Positions 9,198 to 20,625 of a stretch of 64,000 bases of DNA are shown here, piece by piece. The notes under the pieces were generated by a model, which searched no databases, had not been told where the DNA came from, and saw only the letters and a list, made by a program, of their open reading frames with translations. Position numbers and translations under genes: made by a program. The first letter of the stretch is position 1. Each line of letters starts with the position of its first letter. Source of the DNA: Massilia sp. W12 (GTDB taxonomy: Bacteria; Pseudomonadota; Gammaproteobacteria; Burkholderiales; Burkholderiaceae_D). The DNA lies in contig NZ_CP147776.1 in the NCBI RefSeq assembly GCF_037300705.1, positions 2,294,001 to 2,358,000 on the forward strand, written 5' to 3'.

Positions 9198-9893
9198 TCA
9201 GCGTGCAGACGCTGAGGCTGAAGAGGCCGCCGCTGCATTGCCCGCCATATTGCTCAAGGCGGCCGCAGCTTTTTGGTCTTCGATACGGCGTGCGCCATTA
9301 AAACGCTGTTTCCAGTAGCTCAAGTCCATACTTTCGATGCGCACCTGGCCGCCGGAAGAGGGGGAATGAATGAATTTATTGTCGCCCAGATAAATCCCGA
9401 CATGGGAAAAACCTTTGCGCATGGTGTTGTAAAACACCAGATCGCCCGGTTGTAAATCCTGCGGCATGATTTGTTTGCCGACGCGGCTGATTTCTTCTGC
9501 CGTGCGCGGCAGGGTGTTGCCCCAGGCTTCTTTGAACACATGGCGCACCAGACCGCTGCAATCAAAGCCGCTTTCCGGCACATTGCCGCCACGGCGATAA
9601 TTCACGCCCAACATACCCATGGCCTGCATCACCAATTCCGAAGCGCGGCTGGTGATGTCTTGCAATTTACCGAGGGGTTTGGCATCAGTGGCGGGTGGGG
9701 TGGCGGCAGCCGGGGAGGTGGAGGGTGCTGCGCTGGCTTGCATGCTGGCCAGTGCGGCTCCCAGCGGGTCGTTTTCAATCGCCATCGATTGCAGGGAGAC
9801 CGCGACCAATAAGGCGCACAGGCCGTAACGGGACTTCTTGCTCAGAACGCCAGTCTTGGCTGAGAGGCTCTCACGGGTGGTCAGTCTTGTCAT
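9198..9893 (-). CDS. C40 family (NlpC/P60) peptidoglycan endopeptidase
   Basis: A 231-residue exported cell-wall hydrolase. An N-terminal hydrophobic segment (about residues 21-38, GLCALLVAVSLQSMA) acts as a signal peptide, followed by an Ala/Pro/Ser-rich linker and the NlpC/P60 domain from about residue 80. The catalytic residues are Cys112 (FDCSGLVRHVF), His164 (SHVGIYLG) and His176 (FIHSPSSG). Such enzymes cut D-Glu-diaminopimelate bonds in peptide stems. The start has an AAAGG ribosome binding site. A strong promoter lies 30-60 bases upstream and a terminator directly behind, so it is a single-gene unit. Confidence 0.92.
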   Translation of the reverse strand: MTRLTTRESLSAKTGVLSKKSRYGLCALLVAVSLQSMAIENDPLGAALASMQASAAPSTSPAAATPPATDAKPLGKLQDITSRASELVMQAMGMLGVNYRRGGNVPESGFDCSGLVRHVFKEAWGNTLPRTAEEISRVGKQIMPQDLQPGDLVFYNTMRKGFSHVGIYLGDNKFIHSPSSGGQVRIESMDLSYWKQRFNGARRIEDQKAAAALSNMAGNAAAASSASASAR

Positions 9894-10251
9894 CGCTGCA
9901 ACCTTTCAAACAAACACCGGGGCACTTTAAGGGAATTAGAGCCGCATGTCAAAAAAATTTTTACAGTTGTATGAAAAATGTTTCTCCATCCTGGCTTGAT
10001 GGTGTTAATATTTTTCCTTATGGCAATTATTTCTGATTGATTGGCAAAAAGCAGTACTGATGTTCTCTTGCGCATTGATTTTATTCAACTTCTTGCCACC
10101 GCATTTTTCTCTGTTGTGTCCCCAATAAATGTGATGCTGATCACTGCGGCTTGCAAAAGCCTGTTTCGCGCTGTTTAGCGGACTTTCGCGCACGCCGGCT
10201 GCGCTGCGCGTACAATCAACTTCCGATGTTTTTTGATGCAATGGAGAAGCG
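9894..10251. other. Divergent intergenic region (about 360 bases)
   Basis: No gene is seen between the NlpC/P60 gene and the GlcG-like gene. The left part is AT-rich and holds the peptidase promoter (9924-9952). The right part holds a TACAAT box (10211-10216) that may serve the GlcG-like gene, without a convincing -35 element. Confidence 0.6.
9924..9952 (-). promoter_or_regulatory. Sigma-70 promoter for the NlpC/P60 gene
   Basis: On the minus strand TTGACA (9947-9952) and TAAAGT (9924-9929) are separated by 17 bases. This is a near-consensus promoter ending about 30 bases before the start codon. Confidence 0.75.
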
Positions 10252-10659
10252 ATGCAAAACAAACCTGTACTTGAATTGGCCGATGTGAAAAAAATCGCAG
10301 CGGCAGCGGAACAGCATGCGCTGGAAAACAGCTGGGCGGTGGTGATTGCGATTGTGGACGCCGGCGGCCATTTGCTGTGGTTGCAGCGCATGGATGGCGT
10401 GGCGCCGATTTCCGCCCACATCGCACCGGCCAAGGCGCAAACTGCTGCGCTGGGCTGCCGCGAAAGCCGGATTTATGAAGAGAGCATCAATAATGGCCGT
10501 TATTCCTTCCTCAGCGCGCCCTTGGTTGAGGGCATGTTGGAAGGCGGCGTGCCGATTATGGTGGCTGGGCATTGCGTCGGGGCGGTTGGCGTGTCCGGCG
10601 TCAAATCTGCCGATGATGCGCAAATCGCCAAGGCCGGCATTGCAGCGCTGACTGCTTGA
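10252..10659 (+). CDS. GlcG/HbpS family heme-binding protein
   Basis: A 135-residue protein of the GlcG/HbpS (DUF336) family. Hallmarks are AIVDAGGHLLWLQRMDG, the central KAQTAALG helix and the C-terminal GGVPIMVAGHCVGAVGVSG beta-hairpin. HbpS binds heme and modulates a sensor kinase in Streptomyces; GlcG accompanies glycolate genes. Neither context is present here and no signal peptide is visible, so the role is open. It stands alone, followed by a GC-rich hairpin. Confidence 0.85.
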   Translation: MQNKPVLELADVKKIAAAAEQHALENSWAVVIAIVDAGGHLLWLQRMDGVAPISAHIAPAKAQTAALGCRESRIYEESINNGRYSFLSAPLVEGMLEGGVPIMVAGHCVGAVGVSGVKSADDAQIAKAGIAALTA

Positions 10660-10666
10660 GCCAGGC

Positions 10667-10691
10667 ATGCCGGCGGGGCCGTCGCCGGCAT
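10667..10691 (+). terminator. Hairpin after the GlcG/HbpS gene
   Basis: A 9-bp inverted repeat (ATGCCGGCG / CGCCGGCAT, 7-base loop) lies 8 bases behind the stop codon. There is no U-rich tail, so termination would be weak or Rho-assisted. Confidence 0.4.
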
Positions 10692-10841
10692 ATGCAATTC
10701 ATAGCCGGCCTTGACTTCCGCGCTTTTTCCGAGAGCATCAGCGCTCCTCAATTACTCCACATTTGGCCTGCACAATCCTGACATCGCCAGCCAACACACA
10801 AGCCCCGCTGCTGGCAGGTTTTTGACATGAAAGGAAACGCC

Positions 10842-11495
10842 ATGCCTTGCATTATCTACACCCCGACCCCGCGCTCCGTCACGACCGATGATGATTACAT
10901 TATCTACAGCTCAGTAAGTGAATTGATGAGTTATAACAGCTCCAGCCGTGAGGCCTGGAATAATGGCAAGGCTGGTCTGGATGAGCTGGGCAAGGGCGGC
11001 GTGCTGTATCTGGTGGGGCATGGCAATGCCGGCAGTGCGATTGGCGCGCATGGCAAAGGCATGACGCCGGTGAATGAAAAGGAATTGCTGGCGCAGTTGT
11101 TGGAAGAAGGCTTGCCACTGACGCCATCCGCGCCGCTGACTATTCACGCCTATTGCTGCTGCAGTGCAACCAAGGTGCGTCAAGACTATCGCGGCGCCTT
11201 GCAGACCCCGTTTGCTGAGCGCTTTGGCAAGCTGTTAGCGGACGCCAAGGCCGACAACATCACCCTGATAGGTTATGCCGGCTTTCTCAAGAAAAAAACG
11301 CACACGATGCACTATGTCTGTCACGATGAAGCCAAGATTGAATGGCAAAACAGCAGCGGGGCCAGCATGACTTGGCAGATTGACGGCGGGGTGATTACGA
11401 AAATGGGGACAAATGAGTGGGAGCAGAGCGTGCAAAGCAATTTCCATTTGTTCAGAAAAAATTCTGTCTACTTTGATATCAAGCCATCCAAGTAA
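10842..11495 (+). CDS. Uncharacterised protein with caspase-like His/Cys motifs
   Basis: A 217-residue protein (222 if ATG 10827 is used; 10842 has AAGGA six bases ahead). No family is recognised with certainty. Numbered from 10827, a hydrophobic strand ending in GHG (GGVLYLVGHGNAG, His65) is followed about 45 residues later by a second strand ending in a Cys cluster (LTIHAYCCCSATK, Cys110-112). Strand-His-Gly and strand-Cys spacing of this kind is typical of clan CD peptidases (caspases, gingipains, MARTX/C80 cysteine protease domains). The residues between (KGMTPVNEKELLAQLLEEGLP) resemble the helix that follows the His loop in those proteins. No signal peptide or partner gene is seen. Function is inferred only. 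Confidence 0.6.
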   Translation: MPCIIYTPTPRSVTTDDDYIIYSSVSELMSYNSSSREAWNNGKAGLDELGKGGVLYLVGHGNAGSAIGAHGKGMTPVNEKELLAQLLEEGLPLTPSAPLTIHAYCCCSATKVRQDYRGALQTPFAERFGKLLADAKADNITLIGYAGFLKKKTHTMHYVCHDEAKIEWQNSSGASMTWQIDGGVITKMGTNEWEQSVQSNFHLFRKNSVYFDIKPSK

Positions 11496-11527
11496 GGAGG
11501 ATGCGGAAGATTGCTGCGCTGCAATGC

Positions 11528-11556
11528 TTGTCGGCAACAGGGCCATCTGTTATAAT
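11528..11556 (+). promoter_or_regulatory. Sigma-70 promoter for carAB
   Basis: TTGTCG (11528-11533) and a perfect TATAAT (11551-11556) are separated by 17 bases. It lies about 150 bases before carA, leaving a leader long enough for regulation. No small leader peptide or known riboswitch was recognised there. Confidence 0.75.
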
Positions 11557-11713
11557 TTCAAGGTTTGGCCCTTCCAACATAAGCCATTGCGACTTCATCG
11601 TGAAGCGGGCTGCGCCGCCAGTTCCAAACGTGCTGATGATCTTTTTGATGATCTTTTCAGCTCTGCGGCAGCGGCCCTGGTGATGTCGTTGGTGAAACTA
11701 ACAGGAGTTGCCC

Positions 11714-12880
11714 TTGCCGCAGTTTTTCTTTGGCTCTGCCGTCCCCGCCATCCTGGCCCTGGCTGACGGAACCATCTTTAAAGGGGTATCCATTGGCGCT
11801 ACCGGCCATACCACCGGTGAAGTGGTGTTCAATACTTCGATCACCGGCTATCAGGAAATCCTGACCGACCCCAGCTACAGTCGGCAAATCGTAACCCTCA
11901 CTTATCCCCACATCGGCAACGTCGGTGTGAACCCTGAAGATGTCGAATCATCCCGCGTGCATGCCGCCGGTTTGGTGATCCGGGATCTGCCCATGTTGGC
12001 CTCCAACTTCCGCAGCACGCAATCCTTGTCTGACTACCTGAAGGCGGAAAACATCGTCGCCATTGCCAATATCGACACCCGCAAATTAACCCGCTTATTG
12101 CGTGAAAAAGGCGCATTGGGCGGCGCGATTCTGGTGGGCGAGCGCGGTGAGCCGCCATCCGTCGCCACGGCGCTCGAATTGGCGCAATCCTTCCCCGGTC
12201 TGTCCGGCATGGATTTGGCCAAGGTGGTCAGCAGCCGCGAAGAATACGCCTTTACCGAAGGCGAGTGGGAGCTGGGCCAGGGCTACAGCAAAGTTGGCGA
12301 TGGGCGTTTCCATGTGGTGGCGTATGACTTTGGCGTCAAACGCAATATTTTGCGCATGCTGGTGGCGCGCGGTTGCCGCGTGACCGTGGTGCCGGCGCAA
12401 ACCCCGGCTGCGCGCGTATTGGAACTCAAGCCGGACGGCGTTTTCCTCTCCAATGGCCCGGGTGACCCGCAACCATGCGATTACGCGATTGAAGCGGCGC
12501 GCACCCTGATTGACGCCGGCATTCCAACCTTTGGCATCTGCCTGGGGCATCAAATCATGGCGCTGGCCTCCGGCGCGCAAACCCTGAAAATGAAATTCGG
12601 CCATCATGGCGGCAACCATCCGGTGCAAGACAAAGACACGGGACAGGTGTTAATCACTTCGCAAAACCATGGTTTTGCAGTGGACGCTGAGAGTTTGCCG
12701 GCGAATTGCCGTGTGACCCATGTTTCGCTGTTCGATGGCAGCCTGCAAGGCTTTGCCCGCACCGACCGCCCGGCGTTTTGCTTCCAGGGACACCCCGAGG
12801 CTTCGCCCGGCCCGCACGACATCGCCTATCTGTTTGACCGTTTTGTGCACTTGATGCAACAGGAGAAGACTCATGCCTAA
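11714..12880 (+). CDS. carA: Carbamoyl-phosphate synthase small (glutaminase) subunit
   Basis: Releases ammonia from glutamine for the CarB subunit in arginine and pyrimidine synthesis. About 388 residues. The N-terminal CarA domain has [22 protein letters not shown]; the C-terminal class I glutamine amidotransferase has the nucleophile Cys in FGICLGHQ and His/Glu in [10 protein letters not shown] stop codon at 11699-11701 leaves only TTG codons as starts. TTG 11714 lies six bases behind AGGAG and is preferred over TTG 11708, which touches it. The end overlaps carB by 8 bases. Confidence 0.95.
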   Translation: MPQFFFGSAVPAILALADGTIFKGVSIGATGHTTGEVVFNTSITGYQEILTDPSYSRQIVTLTYPHIGNVGVNPEDVESSRVHAAGLVIRDLPMLASNFRSTQSLSDYLKAENIVAIANIDTRKLTRLLREKGALGGAILVGERGEPPSVATALELAQSFPGLSGMDLAKVVSSREEYAFTEGEWELGQGYSKVGDGRFHVVAYDFGVKRNILRMLVARGCRVTVVPAQTPAARVLELKPDGVFLSNGPGDPQPCDYAIEAARTLIDAGIPTFGICLGHQIMALASGAQTLKMKFGHHGGNHPVQDKDTGQVLITSQNHGFAVDAESLPANCRVTHVSLFDGSLQGFARTDRPAFCFQGHPEASPGPHDIAYLFDRFVHLMQQEKTHA

Positions 12881-15800
12881 GCGCAGCGACATCAAGCGCA
12901 TTTTGATCATTGGCGCCGGCCCCATCATCATCGGCCAGGCCTGTGAATTTGACTATTCCGGCGCGCAGGCGTGCAAAGCCTTGAAGCAGGAAGGCTATGA
13001 AGTCATCCTGGTCAACAGCAATCCGGCCACCATCATGACCGATCCGGACATGGCGGATGTGACCTATATCGAACCGATCACCTGGCAGGTGGTGGAGCGC
13101 ATCATTGCCGCTGAAAAGCCGGATGCGATTCTGCCCACCATGGGCGGTCAGACCGCGCTCAATTGCGCGCTCGACTTGCACCGCCATGGCGTGCTGGAAC
13201 GCTACAAAGTCGAGCTGATCGGCGCCACGCCGGAAGCCATCGACAAAGCCGAAGACCGCTCCAAATTCAAGCAAGCCATGACCAAGATCGGCCTTGGCTC
13301 GGCCCGCTCCGGCATTGCGCACAGCATGGACCAGGCCTGGGAGGTGCAGCGCTCGATCGGTTTCCCGGTCATCATCCGTCCCAGCTTCACCATGGGCGGC
13401 ACCGGCGGCGGCATCGCCTACAACCCGGAAGAATTTGAAGCCATCTGCAGGCGCGGTCTGGAAGCCTCGCCCACGCGCGAACTCTTGATTGAAGAGTCGC
13501 TGATCGGCTGGAAAGAATTCGAGATGGAAGTGGTGCGCGACAAGAAGGACAATTGCATCATCGTCTGCTCGATTGAAAACCTGGATCCGATGGGCGTGCA
13601 CACCGGCGACTCAATCACTGTGGCCCCGGCGCAAACGCTCACCGACAAGGAATACCAGCTGATGCGCAACGCATCGCTGGCGGTGCTGCGTGAAATCGGC
13701 GTCGATACCGGCGGCTCGAATGTGCAATTCGCCATCAATCCGGTCGATGGCCGCATGATTGTGATTGAGATGAATCCGCGCGTTTCACGCTCTTCTGCGC
13801 TGGCCTCGAAAGCCACCGGTTTTCCTATCGCCAAAGTGGCGGCCAAGCTGGCGGTCGGCTTCACGCTGGACGAGTTGCGCAATGAAATCACCGGCGGCGC
13901 CACGCCGGCGTCGTTTGAGCCTTCCATCGACTACGTGGTGACCAAGATCCCGCGTTTCACCTTTGAAAAATTCCCCATGGCTGATCAGCATCTGACGACA
14001 CAGATGAAATCAGTGGGCGAGGTGATGGCGATTGGCCGCACTTTCCAGGAATCTTTCCAGAAAGCCCTGCGCGGTCTGGAAGTGGGTGTCGATGGCTTGA
14101 ATGAAAAAACCAAGGACACTGAAAAACTGGAGCAGGAATTAGGAGAACCCGGCCCGGATCGCATCTGGTATGTGGGCGACGCATTTGCGCGCGGCTACAC
14201 GGTGGAAGAAGTGTTCAACCTGACCAAGATTGATCCCTGGTTCCTGGTGCAAATCAAGGAAATCGTGGATATCGAGCTGTGGCTGGAAAAACAAACGCCG
14301 GCTGTGCTGGAGGCTGACTTGCTGCGCCGCCTCAAGCAAAAAGGCTTTGCTGACCGCCGTATCGCTTCTTTGCTGAAAATCAAAGACAGCGAAGTGCGCG
14401 CGCGCCGTCATGAATTCGGCATTCGCCCGGTGTACAAACGGGTGGATACCTGCGCGGCAGAATTCGCCACCGACACCGCTTACATGTATTCGACCTATGA
14501 CGAGGAATGCGAAGCGCAGCCGACGGATAAGAAGAAAATCATGGTGCTGGGCGGCGGCCCGAACCGGATCGGCCAGGGCATCGAATTTGATTACTGCTGC
14601 GTGCATGCGGCGCTGGCGATGCGTGAAGACGGCTATGAAACCATTATGGTGAATTGCAATCCGGAAACCGTTTCCACCGATTACGACACTTCCGACCGGC
14701 TGTATTTTGAATCGCTGACCCTGGAAGATGTGCTGGAAATCGTGGCGCTGGAAAAACCGGTGGGCGTGATTGTGCAATACGGCGGCCAGACCCCGCTCAA
14801 GCTGGCGCTGGATCTGGAAGCGAACGGCGTGCCCATCGTCGGCACCTCGCCGGACATGATTGATGCGGCGGAAGACCGCGAGCGCTTCCAGAAATTGCTG
14901 CACGATCTGGGCTTGCGTCAGCCGCCCAACCGCACCGCACGCGCCGAAGCCGAAGCCATCGCCTTAGCGGATGAAATCGGTTATCCGCTGGTGGTGCGTC
15001 CCTCCTATGTGCTGGGCGGGCGCGCCATGGAAATCGTGCATGAGCAGCGGGATTTGGAGCGCTATATGCGCGAAGCGGTGAAAGTCTCCAACGATTCGCC
15101 GGTTTTGCTTGACCGCTTCCTGAATGATGCGGTGGAAGTCGATGTGGATGCGATTTGCGATGGCGAACATGTCTTCATCGGCGGTGTGATGGAGCATATC
15201 GAACAGGCTGGCGTGCACTCGGGCGATTCGGCCTGCTCGCTGCCGCCGTACTCGATTGCGCCGGAAACCGTGGCCGAACTCAAGCGCCAAACCGCCTTGA
15301 TGGCGCGCGGCTTGAATGTGGTTGGTTTGATGAATGTGCAATTCGCTATCAAGCAGGGCGAAGCCGATGGCAAGCTGGCTGATACCGTGTATGTGCTGGA
15401 AGTCAATCCGCGCGCCTCGCGCACCGTGCCTTTCGTCTCCAAAGCCACCGGCTTGCAACTGGCCAAAATCGCGGCGCGTTGCATGGTCGGGCAAAGTTTG
15501 GCGGCGCAGGGCATTAGCGCAGAAGTCACGCCACCGTTCTACAGCGTCAAGGAAGCGGTGTTCCCCTTCGCCAAATTCCCTGGCGTGGATACTTTGCTCG
15601 GACCGGAAATGAAATCCACCGGCGAGGTGATGGGCGTGGGCAAAACTTTTGGCGAAGCCTTCGTCAAATCGCAACTGGGCGCCGGGGTGCGCTTACCGCA
15701 GGCCGGCACGGTGTTTTTGAGCGTGAAGGCGGGCGATAAGCCGCGCATCGTGCAAATTGCGCGCGATTTGCAAAGCCTGGGCTTTGCCCTGGTGGCCACC

Positions 15801-16103
15801 AAGGGCACGGCGGCGGTGATTGATGCCGCCGGGGTGCCGGTGCGCGCTGTCAATAAAGTGTTGGAAGGCCGTCCGCACATTGTGGATATGCTGAAAAACA
15901 ATGAGATCGCGCTGGTCATCAACACGGTGGAAGAAAAGCGCAGTGCGATTCTGGATTCGCGCACCATCCGCACATCCGCCTTGCAGGGCCGGGTGCCGAC
16001 CTATACCACGATCTGGGGCGCTGAAGCTGCAGTCGAGGGCATGCGACAGCTGCAATCATTGCAGGTGTATCATTTACAAGGTCTGCATAAGTCTTTACAC
16101 TAA
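12873..16103 (+). CDS. carB: Carbamoyl-phosphate synthase large subunit
   Basis: Synthesises carbamoyl phosphate from bicarbonate, two ATP and ammonia channelled from CarA. At 1076 residues it has the normal length and the expected duplicated ATP-grasp architecture. The first half begins [21 protein letters not shown] and the second repeats the motif as [20 protein letters not shown] around residue 560. Ligand-binding blocks [18 protein letters not shown] and [18 protein letters not shown] appear once in each half. The C-terminal ~130 residues form the allosteric MGS-like domain ([16 protein letters not shown] onward). ATG 12873 lies within the end of carA with AGGAG upstream. Confidence 0.97.
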   Translation: MPKRSDIKRILIIGAGPIIIGQACEFDYSGAQACKALKQEGYEVILVNSNPATIMTDPDMADVTYIEPITWQVVERIIAAEKPDAILPTMGGQTALNCALDLHRHGVLERYKVELIGATPEAIDKAEDRSKFKQAMTKIGLGSARSGIAHSMDQAWEVQRSIGFPVIIRPSFTMGGTGGGIAYNPEEFEAICRRGLEASPTRELLIEESLIGWKEFEMEVVRDKKDNCIIVCSIENLDPMGVHTGDSITVAPAQTLTDKEYQLMRNASLAVLREIGVDTGGSNVQFAINPVDGRMIVIEMNPRVSRSSALASKATGFPIAKVAAKLAVGFTLDELRNEITGGATPASFEPSIDYVVTKIPRFTFEKFPMADQHLTTQMKSVGEVMAIGRTFQESFQKALRGLEVGVDGLNEKTKDTEKLEQELGEPGPDRIWYVGDAFARGYTVEEVFNLTKIDPWFLVQIKEIVDIELWLEKQTPAVLEADLLRRLKQKGFADRRIASLLKIKDSEVRARRHEFGIRPVYKRVDTCAAEFATDTAYMYSTYDEECEAQPTDKKKIMVLGGGPNRIGQGIEFDYCCVHAALAMREDGYETIMVNCNPETVSTDYDTSDRLYFESLTLEDVLEIVALEKPVGVIVQYGGQTPLKLALDLEANGVPIVGTSPDMIDAAEDRERFQKLLHDLGLRQPPNRTARAEAEAIALADEIGYPLVVRPSYVLGGRAMEIVHEQRDLERYMREAVKVSNDSPVLLDRFLNDAVEVDVDAICDGEHVFIGGVMEHIEQAGVHSGDSACSLPPYSIAPETVAELKRQTALMARGLNVVGLMNVQFAIKQGEADGKLADTVYVLEVNPRASRTVPFVSKATGLQLAKIAARCMVGQSLAAQGISAEVTPPFYSVKEAVFPFAKFPGVDTLLGPEMKSTGEVMGVGKTFGEAFVKSQLGAGVRLPQAGTVFLSVKAGDKPRIVQIARDLQSLGFALVATKGTAAVIDAAGVPVRAVNKVLEGRPHIVDMLKNNEIALVINTVEEKRSAILDSRTIRTSALQGRVPTYTTIWGAEAAVEGMRQLQSLQVYHLQGLHKSLH

Positions 16104-16144
16104 ACGGCTTTCGCAGGTTGTGCGCCAAACTGGCGCACACAGCT

Positions 16145-16185
16145 ACAAAGGCTGCAGCAGTGCGCTGCGGCCTTTGTGGTTTTTT
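16145..16185 (+). terminator. Terminator behind carB
   Basis: A 14-bp stem with a single T-G pair (ACAAAGGCTGCAGC / GCTGCGGCCTTTGT, 5-base loop) is followed by GGTTTTTT. It lies about 40 bases after the carB stop. A second hairpin without a U tract (TGTGCGCC...GGCGCACA) precedes it. Confidence 0.85.
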
Positions 16186-16291
16186 GGGGGGAGGCTGGCC
16201 TTGGCCGCTCCAGACATGATGCGATTGCGCGGCCCGTCGCGCCAATCTCATCTGGCTGGCTTGGCTGGCGGCTTGTCTTCCTTTGTCCAGC

Positions 16292-16322
16292 TCCGGCGCT
16301 TGCGCCGGATTGTTACTTTTTC
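16292..16322 (+). promoter_or_regulatory. Hairpin in the greA leader, possible attenuator
   Basis: An 8-bp GC-rich stem (TCCGGCGC, loop TT, GCGCCGGA; 16292-16309) is followed by a U-rich stretch (TTGTTACTTTTTC), 23 bases before the greA start. It has the form of a terminator in the leader. In E. coli a comparable greA leader terminator produces the small RNA GraL; equivalence here is inference. Confidence 0.45.
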
Positions 16323-16331
16323 AGGTAAAAC

Positions 16332-16808
16332 ATGAGTTCAGTACCCATTACCAAAAATGGCGCCGAATTGCTGCGCGCAGAGCTGCATCAATTAAAAACC
16401 GTGGAACGGCGCGCGGTGATTGAGGCGATCGCCGAAGCGCGTTCGCACGGCGACTTATCGGAAAATGCTGAATACGATGCGGCCAAGGAAAAGCAGAGTT
16501 TCATCGAAGGCCGCATTGCAGAATTGGAAGGTTTGTTGAGTTCTGCGCAAATCATCGATCCGTCCCAGATCGACGCTGACGGGCGCGTGGTGTTCGGCTC
16601 CACGGTTGAGCTGGAAGATCTGGAAAACGAGCAGAAAGTCACCTATCAAATCGTCGGCGTGGACGAAGCCGACCTCAAACAATCCAAAGTTTCTTACACC
16701 TCGCCGATTGCGCGCGCCATGATTGGCAAATCTGTAGGCGATGTGATCATGGTGCAAGCCCCGTCCGGCGTTCGTGAATATGAAGTGATGGATGTCAAAT
16801 ACATCTGA
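16332..16808 (+). CDS. greA: Transcription elongation factor GreA
   Basis: Stimulates RNA cleavage by backtracked RNA polymerase. The 158 residues have the standard two-domain layout: an N-terminal coiled coil (about residues 1-75) with the acidic loop residues in [22 protein letters not shown], whose tip inserts into the secondary channel, and a C-terminal globular FKBP-like domain ([27 protein letters not shown]). It is placed as usual between carB and the DUF4149-yhbY-rlmE-ftsH group and overlaps the next gene by 17 bases. Confidence 0.97.
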   Translation: MSSVPITKNGAELLRAELHQLKTVERRAVIEAIAEARSHGDLSENAEYDAAKEKQSFIEGRIAELEGLLSSAQIIDPSQIDADGRVVFGSTVELEDLENEQKVTYQIVGVDEADLKQSKVSYTSPIARAMIGKSVGDVIMVQAPSGVREYEVMDVKYI

Positions 16809-17289
16809 AATTCCGCGCATCAACCCCTGGGCGCAGTTGCGCATGCAACTGGCCGCCCTCTGGCTGGGCAGTTTTTTGACCATCGGCTTGCTGGCGGCGC
16901 CGGCTTTGTTTGAGCATTTGCCAAGGCAGAGCGCAGGCAAGGTGGCCGGCGCATTTTTTGCCTCGCAAGCCGTGGTGTCCCTGGTGTCGGGTCTGCTGCT
17001 GGCCGGCTTGCTGTGTCTGGAGCCTGCTTTGCGCCGCGCCCGCGCAATCTGGTGTTTGCTGGGCGCCGCCTTGCTGCTGCAGGCGCTCAATCATCTTGGC
17101 TTGCGCCCTGAAATCGGCGCTTTGCGCGACGCGATAAATCAGCAGGAGGCCTTGCTCAAAGCAATGCAGGGCAATGCTGATCTGCTGCAGGAAATGCGCC
17201 AGCGTTTTGGCCTGCTGCACGGCGTTTCTTCCGGCATTTGGCTGTTGCAGGCCGCCGCGATTGCGGCCCTGTGCTGGCGTTTGCGCTGA
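16792..17289 (+). CDS. DUF4149 domain membrane protein
   Basis: A 165-residue inner-membrane protein with about four hydrophobic helices (near residues 18-40, 55-75, 83-103 and 145-163) and a charged, amphipathic segment between the third and fourth. The layout [21 protein letters not shown] and the position directly behind greA match the DUF4149 (TMEM205-like) proteins of Burkholderiales. Function is unknown. The start lies inside the end of greA, so translation is probably coupled. It converges on yhbY. Confidence 0.8.
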   Translation: MSNTSEIPRINPWAQLRMQLAALWLGSFLTIGLLAAPALFEHLPRQSAGKVAGAFFASQAVVSLVSGLLLAGLLCLEPALRRARAIWCLLGAALLLQALNHLGLRPEIGALRDAINQQEALLKAMQGNADLLQEMRQRFGLLHGVSSGIWLLQAAAIAALCWRLR

Positions 17290-17325
17290 CGGGCGCGCAT
17301 TCACACCCGCCGCTCAATGAACAGA

Positions 17326-17796
17326 TCAGTTTTTCGCAGCCGTCTTTTTGCTGCTGACCTGGCGCACCTTGGCGCGTTTGATGCTGCCGCCAGCCGTCAC
17401 GCGCTCATTACCCTTGATCACCACTTTCTTGACGCTGGGGCGCTTCGTGCCGCTCGGGCTGGGCTTGACGATCACCACTTCACGCAGGCCGGGGCCGCGC
17501 GCGCCGCGCTCGCTTTTTTCCGCCTCCTTCTTGGGACGGTAGATCACCAGCAATTTACCGATGTGCTGCACCGGCGCGGCATCCAATTCGCTGCAGATTT
17601 GCTCATAGATGGCGACGCGCTCTTCGCGTTCGTCGCCCAACACGCGGATTTTGATCAGGCCGTGCGCATCCAGACTGCTGGAGATTTCATTCATCACAGC
17701 TTCAGTCAGGCCTTCAGCGCCGATCATGACGGTGGGTTTCAAACCGTGGGCTTCGGCGCGCAACAGGCTGCGCTCGGCAGGGGTCAGTTTCAACAT
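17326..17796 (-). CDS. yhbY: YhbY family RNA-binding protein (CRS1/YhbY domain)
   Basis: Binds the 50S subunit precursor and assists its assembly. Residues 1 to about 95 are the CRM/YhbY domain (LTPAERSLLRAEAHGLKPTVMIGAEGLTE, then IKIRVLGDEREER and IGKLLVIYRP), including the GxxG-like GAEG loop. At 156 residues it is longer than the ~97-residue E. coli protein because of a very basic C-terminal tail (KRPSVKKVVIKG ... KRAKVRQVSSKKTAAKN). ATG 17796 is chosen over an upstream TTG because relatives start MLKLTPAER. It is divergent from rlmE, another 50S maturation factor. Confidence 0.9.
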   Translation of the reverse strand: MLKLTPAERSLLRAEAHGLKPTVMIGAEGLTEAVMNEISSSLDAHGLIKIRVLGDEREERVAIYEQICSELDAAPVQHIGKLLVIYRPKKEAEKSERGARGPGLREVVIVKPSPSGTKRPSVKKVVIKGNERVTAGGSIKRAKVRQVSSKKTAAKN

Positions 17797-17834
17797 AATT
17801 CTCAACTTGTTCAATAAAACCTGTATTTTACGCG

Positions 17835-18479
17835 ATGGCCAAAAACAAATTAAACAAAAACTGGTTGCATGATCATATCAACGATCCCTACGTCAAATTG
17901 GCGCAGAAGGAAGGCTACCGCGCGCGCGCGGCTTACAAGCTCAAAGAGATCGATGAGGAAGAAAAATTGATCAAAGCGGGCCAGAATATTGTTGACCTCG
18001 GCGCCACCCCCGGCTCCTGGTCGCAATATGTGCGGCGCAAACTGGCCGGCGCCGAGGGCGGCGGCATCCACGGCGCCATCATCGCGCTGGATCTGCTGGA
18101 AATGGAGCCGATTGCCGATGTCCATTTCATTCAGGGCGATTTCCGTGAAGAAGACGTGTTGCGCCAGCTGGAAACCATCGTCAGCGGTGAAAAAATCGAT
18201 CTGGTCTTATCCGATATGGCGCCGAATCTGTCCGGAATTGCCGATGTCGATGCCGCGCGCATGGAATATCTGCTCGAATTGGCGGTGGAATTCGCGCGCG
18301 CCCATCTCAAGCCGCAGGGCGCATTGCTGGTGAAATGCTTTCGCGGCCCCGGCTTTGATCCGGTCTTGCAAATGTTCCGGCGCGAATTCAAACAAGTCCA
18401 GCAAAAGAAGCCCAAGGCCAGCCGGGACAAGTCTTCCGAGCTGTTTTTACTCGGGCGCGGCGTGAAAAATCCATTATGA
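17835..18479 (+). CDS. rlmE: 23S rRNA 2'-O-ribose U2552 methyltransferase
   Basis: FtsJ/RlmE methylates the ribose of U2552 in the A-loop during late 50S assembly. The 214-residue protein has the N-terminal substrate Lys region ([13 protein letters not shown]), the SAM-binding motif [12 protein letters not shown], the acidic SDMAPNLSG motif and [10 protein letters not shown] containing the catalytic Lys. The C-terminal [10 protein letters not shown] provides the fourth member of the K-D-K-E tetrad. It lies between yhbY and ftsH, the standard order. Confidence 0.95.
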   Translation: MAKNKLNKNWLHDHINDPYVKLAQKEGYRARAAYKLKEIDEEEKLIKAGQNIVDLGATPGSWSQYVRRKLAGAEGGGIHGAIIALDLLEMEPIADVHFIQGDFREEDVLRQLETIVSGEKIDLVLSDMAPNLSGIADVDAARMEYLLELAVEFARAHLKPQGALLVKCFRGPGFDPVLQMFRREFKQVQQKKPKASRDKSSELFLLGRGVKNPL

Positions 18480-18554
18480 GATTGAATATCGCTTGAAATC
18501 CGCCAAGATGGCCCCATCATTGCCGCGATCCGCCTTTGTTTGTTTACGCCCGGT

Positions 18555-18584
18555 TTGGCAAGGCTTACGCAAACAGGGTAAAAT
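18555..18584 (+). promoter_or_regulatory. Promoter upstream of ftsH
   Basis: TTGGCA (18555-18560) and TAAAAT (18579-18584) are separated by 18 bases, about 100 bases before the ftsH GTG. Many ftsH genes have heat-shock promoters; no sigma-32 consensus was recognised here. Confidence 0.5.
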
Positions 18585-18683
18585 CGGGCATCAAATCTGT
18601 CCGGACATACTGTCATTCCGGTTTTCGGAAAATACCGTGCGCAGCCGCATAGCAATATGCCTGTCAGCACCCAAGGAGTCGTC

Positions 18684-20567
<1,884 letters not shown>

Positions 20568-20584
20568 ACGCTTTGACATGACGA

Positions 20585-20617
20585 AAAAGGGTGAGGGTTT
20601 CCTCACCCTTTTGCTTT
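20585..20617 (+). terminator. Intrinsic terminator between ftsH and folP
   Basis: A perfect 12-bp stem (AAAAGGGTGAGG, loop GTTT, CCTCACCCTTTT) is followed by a T-rich stretch, 17 bases behind the ftsH stop and just before folP. Confidence 0.88.
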
Positions 20618-20625
20618 GAGCCAGC

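Noticed and set aside
11560-11713. A pyrimidine- or arginine-responsive riboswitch or leader peptide before carA
   Set aside because: The leader is long enough, but no small reading frame with a binding site and no known aptamer was recognised.
11699-11713. Frameshift or missing start in carA
   Set aside because: TTG 11714 with AGGAG six bases upstream gives a complete protein, so no damage needs to be assumed.
12654-15674. Long open frames antisense to carB and similar genes
   Set aside because: They are explained by GC-biased codon use of the sense genes and lack recognisable domains.
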